A stretch of DNA of 64,000 nt from positions 51,709,723-51,773,722 of the forward strand of contig NW_022881603.1 of the NCBI RefSeq assembly GCF_003369915.1, read 5' to 3'. The translations under genes and the position numbers were made by a program. The DNA comes from Drosophila miranda (lineage: Eukaryota > Arthropoda > Insecta > Diptera > Drosophilidae). Positions 9,117 to 19,073 of the stretch are shown piece by piece. Under the pieces are notes generated by a model. That model saw nothing but the letters and a program-made list of their open reading frames with translations, was not told the origin of the DNA and did not search any database. The first letter of the stretch is position 1, and each line of letters starts with the position of its first letter.

Positions 9117-10308
9117 CCAGGTCGATTATCACGCGCAGAACCAACATTTTTGTATCTTACCGATCGATCTGTTGCAGCAGCTCACTACAACAAATATAAA
9201 TCCCATTACTTTAAAAATTTCAGTAACGAGAATCGTCATTCATCTGTCAATACAAATACGCAAAGCAACAAATTTTTTAAAACTCAGTATAGTGTGAAAC
9301 TATTGTCAAAATAAGACGTAACCCAAGTGGTGGAACTTTTGTAAAATACTTTTACAGGCAAATGGGTAAAATTTAGTAAAAAATAGCGAAATACAAAGTA
9401 TCCCAAGATATATTCGGCAGCTTGCTCATTCCCATCATTCGCAGTAGAGATGCAAAATCGGACCAGAACCGGGTCCGGAATCGCAGAAGTTCGAGCACCG
9501 GAGAGGATAGCGGGCCATGCTGAGAGATATGATGAGAACAGGCAACATACTGACAAGGTCTTCAATCAGAAGGCCACCAGCCTTTGTCAATCTTTCCATA
9601 TTTCCAGCCTTAATGGTGGGTTGTTTTACCACACACATACATGTAGTAGTTTAAGTTGCTTGATGGCAACGAGTAACATTTATTTGATAAGTATGTTGGA
9701 CTTAAAATTATAACAGCTCCAAGTTTTACAAGTATGTTTGTGACTAATTATATGCGTGTACGTCTGATGCGTGGCTGAACTGACAACTGACTGATCTCTC
9801 TCTCTTGCTATCGGCTCTCTCAGAGCCGATTACTGCTCTATCCCGACGACACGACGAAAACACGACCGCTTCGTGTCTCTCTGTTTCCTTCGTTTCCTAC
9901 ATACATATGTTTAATATTGATCTAATTATCCCTGAATCCTTTTGTAGCACATATCCAAAGAAGGCGCCAAGCGATTGGCACCACCCAGCGATAGCGTAGA
10001 AAGAAAATACATTGTCGATTTATTCAAAAATTGCTATGATGCCGGTGATTTTCTATTTCAGCTGCCAGTGCTACATGATGGGGCATTCGTTATATTTCAC
10101 ATGCGCCCACATCTATGAAAAACTCTCTATTCTGCGAGAAAAAACCAGATTCTAAATTTTAAATTTACATAAACGTGTTTAACCCAGCATAGCAGTTAAT
10201 TTTTTGTCTTGTAACGAACATTAAAGGGTTCCCCTGACATATTATAAGCATAAAACCTGATACGCGTCGCCCAACGTAAATTAAACGCATGCATTACTTA
10301 CTACACGA
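9117..10308 (+). mobile_element. Osvaldo-like LTR L3, with solo Gypsy LTR inside, 3' end deleted
   Basis: LTR sequence flanks a 260-bp insertion (9642-9901). The LTR then stops at ...CTACACGA and jumps to the gag leader (ACGGTGCCATCA), with a shared CGA at the joint (10,306-10,308). The deletion removes the U5 end and the tRNA-Lys primer site, so copy P3 cannot prime reverse transcription. Confidence 0.7.
9642..9901 (-). mobile_element. Solo LTR of a second Gypsy-superfamily element
   Basis: 260 bp with TG...CA ends (TGTAGTAG...CCTACA) flanked by a perfect 4-bp duplication TACA (9638-9641 and 9902-9905) in a target reading CACATACATATG, the TACATA type of site used by gypsy-group integrases. 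The same LTR at 36,833 is followed by a leader and gag on the minus strand, which gives the orientation. A solo LTR arises when the two LTRs of a provirus recombine. Confidence 0.8.
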
Positions 10309-10559
10309 ACGGTGCCATCACTCCGAGAAGAAATTCGAAAAGCCCGCGGCGAAGCTCGACCCAGTGCCCCAGTGCCGGAAAACGCAAGCCAAACGAAATA
10401 GCAAACGCAAGCAATAAACGGAACAATGGAATCCCATACAGAAGAGCAGCCCGGTGAGTATTACCCTGGACTCGCCAACCCAAGGGTGAGTACCGGAAGG
10501 GTGAGCTGGAATCCTGCGCCGAGGAATTCGGATTCAGCCGCGAGGGTAACGCGGAAGAT

Positions 10560-11804
10560 TTGCGGAGAAATTTCGCCGAACTAGTCGCCGGGCCCCTCGA
10601 ACACGACAACTGGGTCAGACTGACGGAGCTCGAGCGACAGTACGCCAGATCACCAGGACGAGCCAGATCACCACAGCCCGGCACCTCGGCACAAGCGGAG
10701 AAGCGAAAGACAGACCCCGAGCTCAGCCTACGACCCCGTGGAACCACGGGGGGCAAAACCAGCGTCCCGCCGACATCGATAACCGCCGCAGGTCTATCCA
10801 AGAAGGTCCTCGCAAAAGGAAATGGCCCCACAGACGGCCATTACTACAGTCACGCCGCGCAGATGGCGGAGCGGATTCGGAAGTGGGGAATCCAGTTCGA
10901 CGGGCAGGATTACCCACTGGGCAGGATACACACGGCCAACGGCACAACGAGCGCAAAACGAAGGCGAGACGAATCGGGCCCAATTCCGAAAAACCCACTG
11001 GAACGTCCCGGGACCCGCAAGGGTGCCACACCATGTCGGCGCTCCAGTCCAGGAAGCTACGCATCGAATGATCACCACCCCTATCGCCAACCCACACGCG
11101 GCCTACCGCCGTTGCGGAGTAGCTTGACATGCTGCCCGCGACTGCACCAACCCATCGATTGTCTTCTGTTGGGAATGCGGCAAGCGCGGAACACGCACTG
11201 TGGACTGTTGCCGTCAACACCCGTCGGGAAACGACTCGCGTCCCCACCTCCCCCGCTACAAGTACACGACGGCCGGAAAGTGGCGAGAATAACCATCGGA
11301 GCACGGTGCACGGAAGCCACGGTCGACACAGGAGCCTCGCGAAGCTTCATCAACGCCGACCTCGCCCGCCAACTCGATCACAACAACGACCTGCGAGAGG
11401 CGTGCGTCCAGATCGTCCTGGCCGACGGCTGCGCACGCGAGATAACTCAGATCTTGCTAGCGCGCGTCCGACTAGACGAGCGGGAGGTTCAGATGCCGCT
11501 CTTAGTACTATCGAATATGCTCGAGCAAGTCATCGTGGGGATGGATTTCCTATGCGCCATCGACACGATGATACAGTGCGGCACCACACGCCTGCTCCAT
11601 CAAGGTCACCAACGCCCCGTCTCAAACACGCCGATGATCACCGCCTGCCAAGTACACACCCCAGAAACCCATGAACTCAGTAACGACCTGAAGAAATTCC
11701 GCGATCGCGAGCCCGAAGAACCCACCGACCTACATGAGAATGCTGACATCGACGAGGAAAGCAACGAGACATTAACCCGACGCCCCAACCACGGCACCGA
11801 GTGA
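10560..11804 (+). CDS. gag-pro: Gag N-terminus to retropepsin ORF, 414 codons (P3)
   Basis: One of the two longest open frames in the window. Residues 1 to ~125 are Gag N-terminal region (RRNFAELV..., KWGIQFDGQD). A capsid deletion then puts the frame directly into the protease phase, so the zinc-knuckle region is read out of frame. The retropepsin follows with D256-T257-G258 and I325-V-G-M-D329, then linker. The listed start is a TTG; an ATG in the correct gag position exists at 10,426 but its frame ends at a TAG before the EDLRRN block has been read in phase. Gag-Pro is thus joined without frameshifting but lacks capsid. The identical arrangement is intact at 48,388-49,632. Confidence 0.6.
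   Translation: MRRNFAELVAGPLEHDNWVRLTELERQYARSPGRARSPQPGTSAQAEKRKTDPELSLRPRGTTGGKTSVPPTSITAAGLSKKVLAKGNGPTDGHYYSHAAQMAERIRKWGIQFDGQDYPLGRIHTANGTTSAKRRRDESGPIPKNPLERPGTRKGATPCRRSSPGSYASNDHHPYRQPTRGLPPLRSSLTCCPRLHQPIDCLLLGMRQARNTHCGLLPSTPVGKRLASPPPPLQVHDGRKVARITIGARCTEATVDTGASRSFINADLARQLDHNNDLREACVQIVLADGCAREITQILLARVRLDEREVQMPLLVLSNMLEQVIVGMDFLCAIDTMIQCGTTRLLHQGHQRPVSNTPMITACQVHTPETHELSNDLKKFRDREPEEPTDLHENADIDEESNETLTRRPNHGTE
11226..11232 (+). promoter_or_regulatory. -1 frameshift heptamer GGGAAAC (P3)
   Basis: Still present and in gag phase, but bypassed: the 414-codon frame is already in the protease phase upstream of it. Confidence 0.5.
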
Positions 11805-11911
11805 GTCAGTCACGACCATGCACCCCACGAATTAGCTGACGAAGCGAAGAGAACGCGGAAATCCCAACGCAGCGGCGACACCGCCGAAGAGGAGTTTCCC
11901 AAATAAAAAAA

Positions 11912-12813
11912 CGAGGGGGAACGTTGTGAGTTGCTGCGGACACCGCAACTCTACATTTATACCCGATATCTAGTCAGTAAGGCTCTTCTCCGGCAGACGC
12001 CGCTAATATTAAACGACACGACAAAGAATGCGTGCGAGAGAGACAGAAAATCAGTCTGAGCAAATTGCAAATTGATTTCTTGCTTTTGGCTATAAAATCG
12101 ATTCGGTCTGATCCAGATTCAGCAACCGGATATATATGGGCATTCTCTATGATTCTGCGTTTTTAGTTTTCTCGTATCCTCATAATTGTGGATGCAACAG
12201 ATTTTCGTCCTTTGTGGGGGCCCCCTTTTGTGGGGCGAAATTTTGAGATAAACGTTTTATAGTGAGATCTAACAGGAGTGCGGATACCAAATTTGATTAC
12301 TCTAGCCTTAATAGTCTCTGAGATTTGTGGATGCCCCAGATTTTCCTCCTTTGCGTGGGCGGAAGGGGGTGTGGCGAAATTCTGACACAAAACGGTCAAG
12401 GTCCGATATCACAGGAGTGTGGATACCAAATTTGGTTGCTCTAGCTCTTATGGGTTCTGATATCCTTGAACTCATATTTTGCAATTGGCAGAAAGAATGA
12501 AATTGTTTTCTTGATTCTGGCTTTAATAATTATACGACCAGGTTCAGATTTTACAATCTAAAACATATAGTCTCCTCTACGATTCTGCGTTTTCAGTTTT
12601 CCTGTATCTTTGAATTTGTGGATGCCACAGATTTTCGCCCTTTGTGGGGGCGGAAGGGGCGGGGCAAAGTTTTGAAATATACTTGTAGCAGTGACATATC
12701 ACAGAAGTCCGGATATAAAACGTCGTTGCTGTAGCTCTTATAGTCTTTGAGCACTAGGCGCTGATAGGGACGGACAGACGGACGGACGGACAGACGGACA
12801 GACGGACAGACGG

Positions 12814-12845
<32 letters not shown>

Positions 12846-12987
12846 TTCTCAATCGACTCGGCTATTGATGCTGATCAAGAATATATATACTTTATGGGGT
12901 CGGAAACGATTCCTTCTGGCCGTTACACACATCCACTTTCACCACAAATCTATATACCCCAATATTCATTTTGAGTATCGGGTATAA
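11912..12987 (-). mobile_element. Full-length DINE-1-like element
   Basis: About 1,076 bp inserted in the A7 run of the tail; copy P2 shows the empty site (AATAAAAAAACAAG). In canonical direction it starts TTATACCCGATACTC, then has the conserved ATATATAC core, a GACR microsatellite, several 'accaaatttggtatcc' blocks and ends AACGTTCCCCCTCG. These are hallmarks of the DINE-1/INE-1/mini-me family of non-autonomous Helentrons. No target duplication is evident, as expected for Helitron-type insertion. It also contains a perfect GGGGGCCCCC palindrome, which lies at the 15,206 inversion joint. Confidence 0.75.
12769..12845. repeat. (GACR)n microsatellite in DINE-1
   Basis: About 77 bp of GACG/GACA tetranucleotides, turning to pure GACA at the right end. 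This GTCY/GACR tract is the characteristic microsatellite of mini-me/DINE-1 elements. Confidence 0.9.
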
Positions 12988-13259
12988 CAAGAAAAGGGCA
13001 CGCGGCTGACCCAAACCACACACACGGTGCAGCACAAAAGACCAAAGAAGAGCTGGCTCCGCAAAAATCGACTACCAAAAACGAATTAAATAGCCCCAAC
13101 TCGAGCTCCCATCCATCAGAACGCCCTCAGCAGGAGAAGACGAAGCCACCTGAACCCACAACCTCAGTCAGAGACTCGCCCGACGCCGCCAAACCAATCA
13201 CCCTACCGAAACACTCCGCTCCCCTCCGGTGTCACCCAACGTAAGAAAACATACAAGCT

Positions 13260-13397
13260 GTGAACACCCTGTTGACTCTCCTCGTCCTCGCGTCCGCCGC
13301 ACACGCGTCGGTCAAACTCAACGATTACTCCACTGCGAACTACATCCCAATCGTCGACGGAGTGTTGTTTCTACGCGAAAATCCACTGGCTGTATGA
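13260..13397 (+). pseudogene. env: env-like remnant, start codon ATG changed to GTG (P3)
   Basis: Same 46-codon block as at 342, ending at TGA 13,395, but the first codon is GTG. Shared with M1, P5, P7 and P9, which marks these copies as one sub-lineage. Confidence 0.4.
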
Positions 13398-14307
13398 CCA
13401 GGTCGAATATCACGCGCAGAACCAACATTTTTGTATCTTACCGATCGATCTGTTGCAGCAGTTCACTACAACAAATATAAATCCCATTACTTTAAAAATT
13501 GCAGTAACGAGAATCGTCATTCATCTGTCAATACAAATACGCAAAGCAACAAATTTTTTAAAACTCAGTATAGTGTAAAACTATTGTCAAAATAAGACGT
13601 AACCCAAGTGGTGGTACTTTTGTAAAATATTTGTACAGGAAAATGTGTAAAATTTAGTAAAAAATAGCGAAATACAAAGTTCCCCAATATATATTCGGCG
13701 GCTTGCTCATTCCCATCATTCGCAGTAGAGATGCAAAAGCGGACCAGAACCGGGTCCGGAATCGCAGAAGTTCGAGCACCGGAGAGGATAGCGGGCCATG
13801 CTGAGAGATATGATGAGAACATGCAACATACTGACAAGGTCTTCAATCAGAAGTCACTTAACAGGCCACCAGCCTTTGTCAATCTTTCCATATTTCCATC
13901 CTTAATGGTGGGTTGTTTTACCACACACATACATATGTTTAAAATTGATATATTTATACCTGGCGCCCAGCGATTGGCACCGCCCAGCGATAGCGTAGAA
14001 AGAAAATACATTGTCGATTTATTCAAAAATTGCTATGATGCGTTGATTTCCTATCGCACCGATCGACATGCGCCGACTCCATAACGCTGAGCAAACACAC
14101 CAGGTCACGCGGACTTCCTTCCACTCCAGACCAAGCAACCGACCAGGCGCAGTCCGGGTTTAGCGCTCGCCCCAGCCCCGGTCCACCCCCTCTAAGATAG
14201 ACCAACCTCGACGTCTCCTCAAAGTTCCATCTACTTCTGCAAATTTCTTGTGGATTGACCCCTGGACGTGAATGAGCTTACCTTCCTCCTGAAATAGGTC
14301 CATCACA
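13398..14307 (+). mobile_element. Osvaldo-like LTR L4, internally deleted
   Basis: About 910 bp, ending CATCACA before the PBS at 14,310. Two internal deletions relative to L2: at 'TATACCTGGCGCC' (about 13,963) and after 'GATGCGTTGATTTCCTATCGCACC' (about 14,060). It keeps CAGTCCGGGTTTAGCGCTCGCC, the exact flanks of the promoter block found in M5, which suggests that L4 lost that block by deletion. Confidence 0.7.
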
Positions 14308-14309
14308 AG

Positions 14310-14327
14310 TGGCGCCCGAGCAGGGAC
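14310..14327 (+). other. tRNA-Lys primer binding site, P4
   Basis: 18-mer identical to that at 1913, 2 nt after LTR L4. Confidence 0.85.
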
Positions 14328-15205
14328 CTGAGGGAACGTCGACGAGGGTTTGTGGAATAAAACTCCACGGCCGCTAGAGAAACAGGAAAAACAACGCGAA
14401 GGAAACCCCGACTTCACGCAATTTCCAGCGGTGCGGGTTACGAAAGCGCGGCTCAGCGATAGAGAAACGGAAACAGTTCCATCACCCCGAGATGAAAATC
14501 GAAAAGCCCGCGGCGAAGCTCGACCCAGTGCCCCAGTGCCGAAAAACGCAAGCCAAACGAAATAGAAAACGCGGAACAGCCCGGTAAGTATTACCATGGA
14601 TTCGCCAACCCAAGGGTGAGTACCGGAAGGGTGAGCTGGAATCCTTCGCCGAGGAATTCGGATTCAGCCGCGAGGGTAACGCGGAAGATTTGCGGAGAAA
14701 TTTCGCCGAACTAGCAGCCAGATCACCAGGGCGAGCCAGATAACCACAGCCCGGCACCTCGGCACAAGTGGAGAAGCGAAAGACAGACCCCGAGCTCAGC
14801 CTACGACCCCGTGGAACCACGGGGGGCAAAACCAGCGTCCCGCCGACATCGATAACCGCCGTAGGTCTACCAAAGAAGGTCTTTCTCGCAGAAGGAAACG
14901 GCCCCACAGACGGCCTTTACTACAGTCACGCCGCCCAGATGGCGGAATGGATTCGAAAGTGGGGAATCCAGTTCGACGGGCAGGATGACCCACTGTTTTT
15001 CGTTGAGCTACTGGAGGTGCGTACCCTCTCGTACGGGGTAGACATAAACTGCCTGCCGCGAGCCATGGCGGAGCTCCTCACCGACCGAGCCAACCGATGG
15101 TTCCGCACCAGCCAACTACAGACCGCCTCATGGACCGACTTCCGTCAGTACCGAGTTCCGTCAGGACCGAGTTCCGTCAGGACCGAGTTCCGTCAGGAAT
15201 TCCTA
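14328..15205 (+). mobile_element. Osvaldo-like copy P4, truncated at inversion breakpoint
   Basis: Leader and 5' half of gag only. The gag start ATG is lost in a small deletion (GAAAACGCGGAACAGCCCGG). GTAAGTATT, a better splice donor than the GTGAGTATT of other copies, is kept. The copy ends at 15,205-15,208, where DINE-1 sequence of opposite polarity begins. The direct paralogue at 41,520 continues normally into capsid. Confidence 0.75.
15140..15196 (+). repeat. 16-bp minisatellite in gag, 3 units (P4)
   Basis: Three added units (first one begins TACCGAG), 48 bp; the gag frame is preserved. Confidence 0.9.
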
Positions 15206-15208
15206 GCC
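15205..15208. other. Inversion breakpoint (gag to DINE-1)
   Basis: Gag (CTAGCC) changes to inverted DINE-1 (GCCCCACAAAAGG) with a 3-bp GCC overlap at 15,206-15,208. Everything left of it is plus-oriented and everything right is minus-oriented. The partner sequence in normal orientation is at about 12,236. A GGGGGCCCCC palindrome lies about 11 bp inside the DINE side. Confidence 0.75.
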
Positions 15209-15530
15209 CCACAAAAGGGGGCCCCCACAAAGGACGAAAATCTGTTGCATCCACAATTATGAGGATACGAGAAAACTAAAAACGCAGAATCATAGAGAAT
15301 GCCCATATATATCCGGTTGCTGAATCTGGATCAGACCGAATCGATTTTATAGCCAAAAGCAAGAAATCAATTTGCAATTTGCTCAGACTGATTTTCTGTC
15401 TCTCTCGCACGCATTCTTTGTCGTGTCGTTTAATATTAGCGGCGTCTGCCGGAGGAGAGCCTTACTGACTAGATATCGGGTATAAATGTAGAGTTGCGGT
15501 GTCCGCAGCAACTCACAACGTTCCCCCTCG
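15206..15530 (+). mobile_element. DINE-1-like 3' fragment at breakpoint
   Basis: The reverse complement of about 11,912-12,236: the 3' third of DINE-1, ending AACGTTCCCCCTCG followed by a T7 run and the Osvaldo-like tail on the minus strand. Confidence 0.7.
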
Positions 15531-15637
15531 TTTTTTTATTTGGGAAACTCCTCTTCGGCGGTGTCGCCGCTGCGTTGGGATTTCCGCGTTCTCTTCGCTT
15601 CGTCAGCTAATTCGTGGGGTGCATGGTCGTGACTGAC

Positions 15638-16363
15638 TCACTCGGTGCCGTGGTTGGGGCGTCGGGTTAATGTCTCGTTGCTTTCCTCGTCGATGTCAGC
15701 ATTCTCATGTAGGTCGGTGGGTTCTTCGGGCTCGCGATCGCGGAATTTCTTCAGGTCGTTACTGAGTTCATGGGTTTCTGGGGTGTGTACTTGGCAGGCG
15801 GTGATCATCGGCGTGTTTGAGACGGGGCGTTGGTGACCTTGATGGAAGAGGCGTGTGGTGCCGCACTGTATCATCGTGTCGGTGGCGCATAGGAAATCCA
15901 TTTTTACTATGACTTGCTCGAGCATATTCGATAGTACTAAGAGCGGCATCTGAACCTCCCGCTCGTCTAGTCGGACGCGCGCTAGCAAGATCTGAGTTAT
16001 CTCGCGTGCGCAGCCGTCGGCCAGGACGATCTGGACGCACGCCTCTCGCAGGTCGTTGTTGTGATCGAGTTGGCGGGCGAGGTCGGCGTTGACGAAGCTT
16101 CGCGAGGCTCCAGTGTCGACCGTGGCTTCCGTGCGGCGTCCTTCGATGTTTATTCTCGCCACTATCCGACCGTCGTGTACTTGTAGCGGGTTCCTAAGTT
16201 GCGTGTCTGAGGAAGCGTCGTGCCCGGCTGTTCCCGTGTCAGCTGGGGACGCGAGTCGTTTCCCGACGGGTGTTGACGGCACACAGTCCACTGTGCGTGT
16301 TCCGCGCTTCACGCATTCCCAACAGAAGAGGATCGATGGGTTGGTGCAGCACGCGGAGAGCAT
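15638..16363 (-). CDS. pro: Zinc knuckle 2/retropepsin ORF, M1
   Basis: 241 codons. Starts in the second zinc knuckle (CWEC...VDC) and runs in one frame into the protease: an extra base after the knuckle (TGTGTGCC where P-copies have TGTTGCC) puts both in the same phase. The overlap region is ~50 nt longer than in P-copies. The protease has DTGAS and VKMDFL; the linker follows. The knuckle has Thr where the zinc-binding His belongs (CX2CX4TX4C). Confidence 0.6.
   Translation of the reverse strand: MLSACCTNPSILFCWECVKRGTRTVDCVPSTPVGKRLASPADTGTAGHDASSDTQLRNPLQVHDGRIVARINIEGRRTEATVDTGASRSFVNADLARQLDHNNDLREACVQIVLADGCAREITQILLARVRLDEREVQMPLLVLSNMLEQVIVKMDFLCATDTMIQCGTTRLFHQGHQRPVSNTPMITACQVHTPETHELSNDLKKFRDREPEEPTDLHENADIDEESNETLTRRPNHGTE
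16215..16264 (-). promoter_or_regulatory. GGGAAAC heptamer plus downstream hairpin (M1)
   Basis: On the minus strand: GGGAAAC (16,264-16,258), 5-nt spacer GACTC, then a stem GCGTC/GACGC enclosing a second stem CCCAGCTG/CAGCCGGG (one A-C mismatch, 9-nt loop, 3-nt bulge). Heptamer, spacer and hairpin fit a -1 frameshift signal. The structure was paired by eye, not folded. Confidence 0.55.
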
Positions 16364-17338
16364 GTCCAGCTTCTCCGCAACGGCGGCAGGCCGCGTGTGG
16401 GTTGTCGATAGGGGTGGTGATCATTCGATCTGTAGCTTCCCGGACTGGAGCGCCGACATAGTGTGGCCCCCTTGCGGGTTCCGGGGCTTTCCAGTGAGGT
16501 TTTCGGAACTGGGCCCTAGTTCGTGTCTTCGCACGTATTGCTGGTACGATGGGAGAGTGTTGTCGTAGATCCTGTTAATTTTTTTGGCAGCGTCGTACCC
16601 GGCGTGGTGCATGAGCAAAACGAGCTCGATGACGAAGTCCTTGAACGGTTCGCCTACCGCTTGTTTGCGGTCCTTGATCTGGTATTCCAGCTGCTCGAAG
16701 TACCTGGGAGGCAGGAAGAAGGCTAGGAATTCCTGACGGAACTCGGTCCTGACGGAACTCGGTCCTGACGGAACTCGGTCCTGACGGAACTCGGTCCTGA
16801 CGGAACTCGGTCCTGACGGAAGTCGCTCTGTAGTCGGCTGGTGCGGAACCATCGGTTGGCTCGGTCGGTGAGGAGCTCCGCCATGGCTCGCGGCAGGTAG
16901 TTCATGTTTACCCGTACGAGAGGGCACGCTCTTCCAGTAGCTCAACGAAAGACAGTGGGTCATCCTGCCCGTCGAACTGGATTCCCCACTTCCGAATCCG
17001 TTCCGCCACCTGCGCGGCTTGACTGTAGTAATGGCCGTCTGTGGGGCCGTTTCCCTCTGCGAGAAAGACCTTCTTAGGTAGACCTGCGGCGGTTATCGAT
17101 GTCGTCGGGACGCTGGTAGGCTGAGCTCGGGGTCTGTCTTTCGCTTCTCCGCCGAGGTGCCCGGCTGTGGTCATCTGGCTCGTCCTGGCGAAATTTCTCC
17201 GCAAATCTTCCACGTTTCCCTCGCGGCTGAATTCGAATTCCTCGGGGAAGGATTCCAGCTCACCCTTCCGGTACTCACCCTTGGGTTGGCGGATCCAGGA
17301 TAATATTAACCGGGCTGTTCGTCTGTATGGGATTCCAT
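16239..17338 (-). pseudogene. gag: gag remnant, M1
   Basis: ATG complement at 17,336-17,338. Capsid block (FLPPRYFEQLEYQIKDRKQAVGEPFKDF, LLMHHAGYDAAKKINRIYDNTLPSYQQYVRRHEL) is open in 16,421-16,963. A deletion joins RRHEL to GPSSENL and removes the following Gag segment. Knuckle 1 keeps its glycine and histidine (CRRCGEAGHA) but a 1-bp insertion then shifts the frame. Five 16-bp units and a 12-bp loss beside them also disturb the frame. Confidence 0.7.
16733..16821 (-). repeat. 16-bp minisatellite in gag, 5 units (M1)
   Basis: Five added units, the largest number in the window (80 bp), with the adjacent 12 bp (GGTCCATGAGGC on the plus strand) deleted. Confidence 0.9.
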
Positions 17339-17619
17339 TGCTCCGTTTATTGCTCGCGTTTGCTATTTCGTTTGGCTTGCGCTTTCCGGCACTGGGGCAC
17401 TGGGCCACTGGATCAAGCTTCGCCGCGGGCTTTTCGAATTTCTTCTCGGGGTGATGGCACCGTTCGCGTTTCTCTGTCGCTGAGCCGCGCTTTCGTTAGC
17501 TCGTTGCGCAACCCGCACCGCAAAATTGCGCGAAGTCGTGGTTTACTTCGCTTAGTTTTTCCTGTTTCTCTAGCGGCCGTGGGGTTTTATTCCACAAACC
17601 CTCGTCGACGTTCCCTCAG

Positions 17620-17637
17620 GTCCCTGCTCGGGCGCCA
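17620..17637 (-). other. tRNA-Lys primer binding site, M1
   Basis: Reverse complement of the 18-mer at 1913. Confidence 0.85.
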
Positions 17638-17639
17638 CT

Positions 17640-19073
17640 TGTGATAGACCTATTTCAGGCTGAGGTAAGCTCATTCACGTCCAGAGGTCAATCCACAAGA
17701 AATTCGTAGAAGTAGATGGAACTTTGAGGAGACGTCGGGGTTGGCCTATCTTAGAGAGGGTGGCTGCGCCAAGCCGGTTGCTTGGTCTGGAGTGGGGGAA
17801 GTCCGCGTGACCTGGTGTATTTGGTCAGCGTTATGGAGTCGTCGCATGTCGATCGGGATCTATGTGTGGAGGGGGGTGTGCTCGTGTAGTAAATAATGCA
17901 TGCGTTCAATTTACGTTGGGCGAGGCGCTGTAATTTAGTATCAGGTTTTATGCTTATAATATGTCGGGGGAACCCTTTTAGGTTCGTTACAAGACAAAAA
18001 GCTAACTGCTATGGTGGGTTAAACACGTTTATGTAAATTTAAAATTTAGAATCTGGTTTTTTCTCGCAGAATAGAGAGTTTTTCATAGATGTGGGCGCAT
18101 GTGAAATATAACGAATGCCCCATCATGTAGCACTGGCAGCTGAGATAGGAAATCACCGGCGTCATAGCAATTTTTGAATAAATCGACAATCTATTTTCTT
18201 TCTACGCTATCGCTGGGCGGTGCCAATCGCTTGGCGCCTTCTTTGGATATGTGCTACAAAACGAATTTGGTATCCCCACTCCTAACATATCGGACCGAGA
18301 CGAGTTTGTTTCAAAATTTCGCCACAACCCCTTCCGCCACCGCAATGGACGAAAATCTGGGGATATTCACAAATCTCAGAGACTATTAAGGCTAGAGTAA
18401 CCAAATTTGGTATCCGCACTTCTGTTAGATCTCACTATAAAACGTATATCTCAAAATATCGCGCCACCCCCTTCCGCCCACACAAAGGACGAAAATCTGT
18501 TGCATCCACAATATGGCAGATTCGAGAAAACTAAAAACGCAGAATCATAGATAACGACCATATCTATCAGATTGCTGAATGTGGATCAGATCAGATAATT
18601 TTTATAGCCAAAAGGAACAAATCATTTTGCACTGGCTACGCAGCGCCCGACGTCACGCTCAGACTGATTTTCTGTCTCTCTCGCACGCACTCTTTGTCGT
18701 GTCGTTTAATATTAGCTGCGTCTGCCGGAGGAGAGCCATACTGACTAAGTATCGGGTATAAATGTAGAGTTGCGGTGTACGCAGCCACTCACAACGTTCC
18801 CCCTCGTTTTTTACTAAATTCTACCCATTTTCCTGTAAAAATATCTTACAAAAATACCACCACTTGGGTTACGTCCTATTTTGACAATAGTTTCACACTA
18901 TACTGAGTTTTAAAAAATTTGTTGCTTTGCGTATTTGTATTGACAGATGAATGACGATTCTCGTTACTGCAATTTTTAAAGTAATGGGATTTATATTTGT
19001 TGTAGTGAACTGCTGCAACAGATCGATCGGTAAGATACAAAAATGTTGGTTCTGCGCGTGATATTCGACCTGG
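17640..19073 (-). mobile_element. Osvaldo-like LTR with DINE-1 fragment (M1 side)
   Basis: Inverse of L1, including the same DINE-1 replacement at 18,264-18,806, but the sequence beyond the DINE joins the GTG-type env remnant. So this LTR combines the DINE allele of L1 with the env allele of P3, evidence of recombination between copies. Confidence 0.65.
18264..18806 (+). mobile_element. DINE-1-like 3' fragment in LTR
   Basis: Reverse complement of 745-1286, same end points (LTR ...ACAAAACGA at one side, T6 run at the other). Confidence 0.65.

Larger units (their letters stand above)
10309..13259 (+). mobile_element. Osvaldo-like element internal region, copy P3 (no PBS, DINE-1 inside)
   Basis: Begins inside the leader because the PBS is deleted. 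Gag N-terminus, capsid deleted (joint near 10,918, YPL to GRIHTANG), knuckle region, protease, shortened linker (joint near 11,676), tail interrupted by a full DINE-1 at 11,912-12,987, and the rest of the tail to 13,259. The direct paralogue is 37,500-40,451. Confidence 0.8.
14768..15262 (+). pseudogene. gag: gag 5' half fused to DINE-1 sequence
   Basis: Open for 164 codons. Gag N-terminal block (KRKTDPELSLRPRGTTGG, QFDGQDDPL), then SYGVDINCLPRAMAELL in frame because P4 lacks the 1-bp loss seen in P1 and P2, then three 16-bp units (48 bp, frame kept). After EFLA the frame runs ~18 codons into inverted DINE-1. The fusion is a by-product of the rearrangement. Confidence 0.6.
15531..17619 (-). 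mobile_element. Osvaldo-like internal region, copy M1
   Basis: Read on the minus strand from the PBS at 17,637: leader, gag (17,338 to about 16.24 kb), protease, shortened linker (P3-type joint) and a tail cut by the DINE-1 fragment. It is a mosaic: the gag side resembles P1 and M4, the linker side P3. Confidence 0.75.

Noticed and set aside
12769..12845. Telomere-like or independent satellite
   Set aside because: The GACR run sits at the fixed DINE-1 position in all four full copies.
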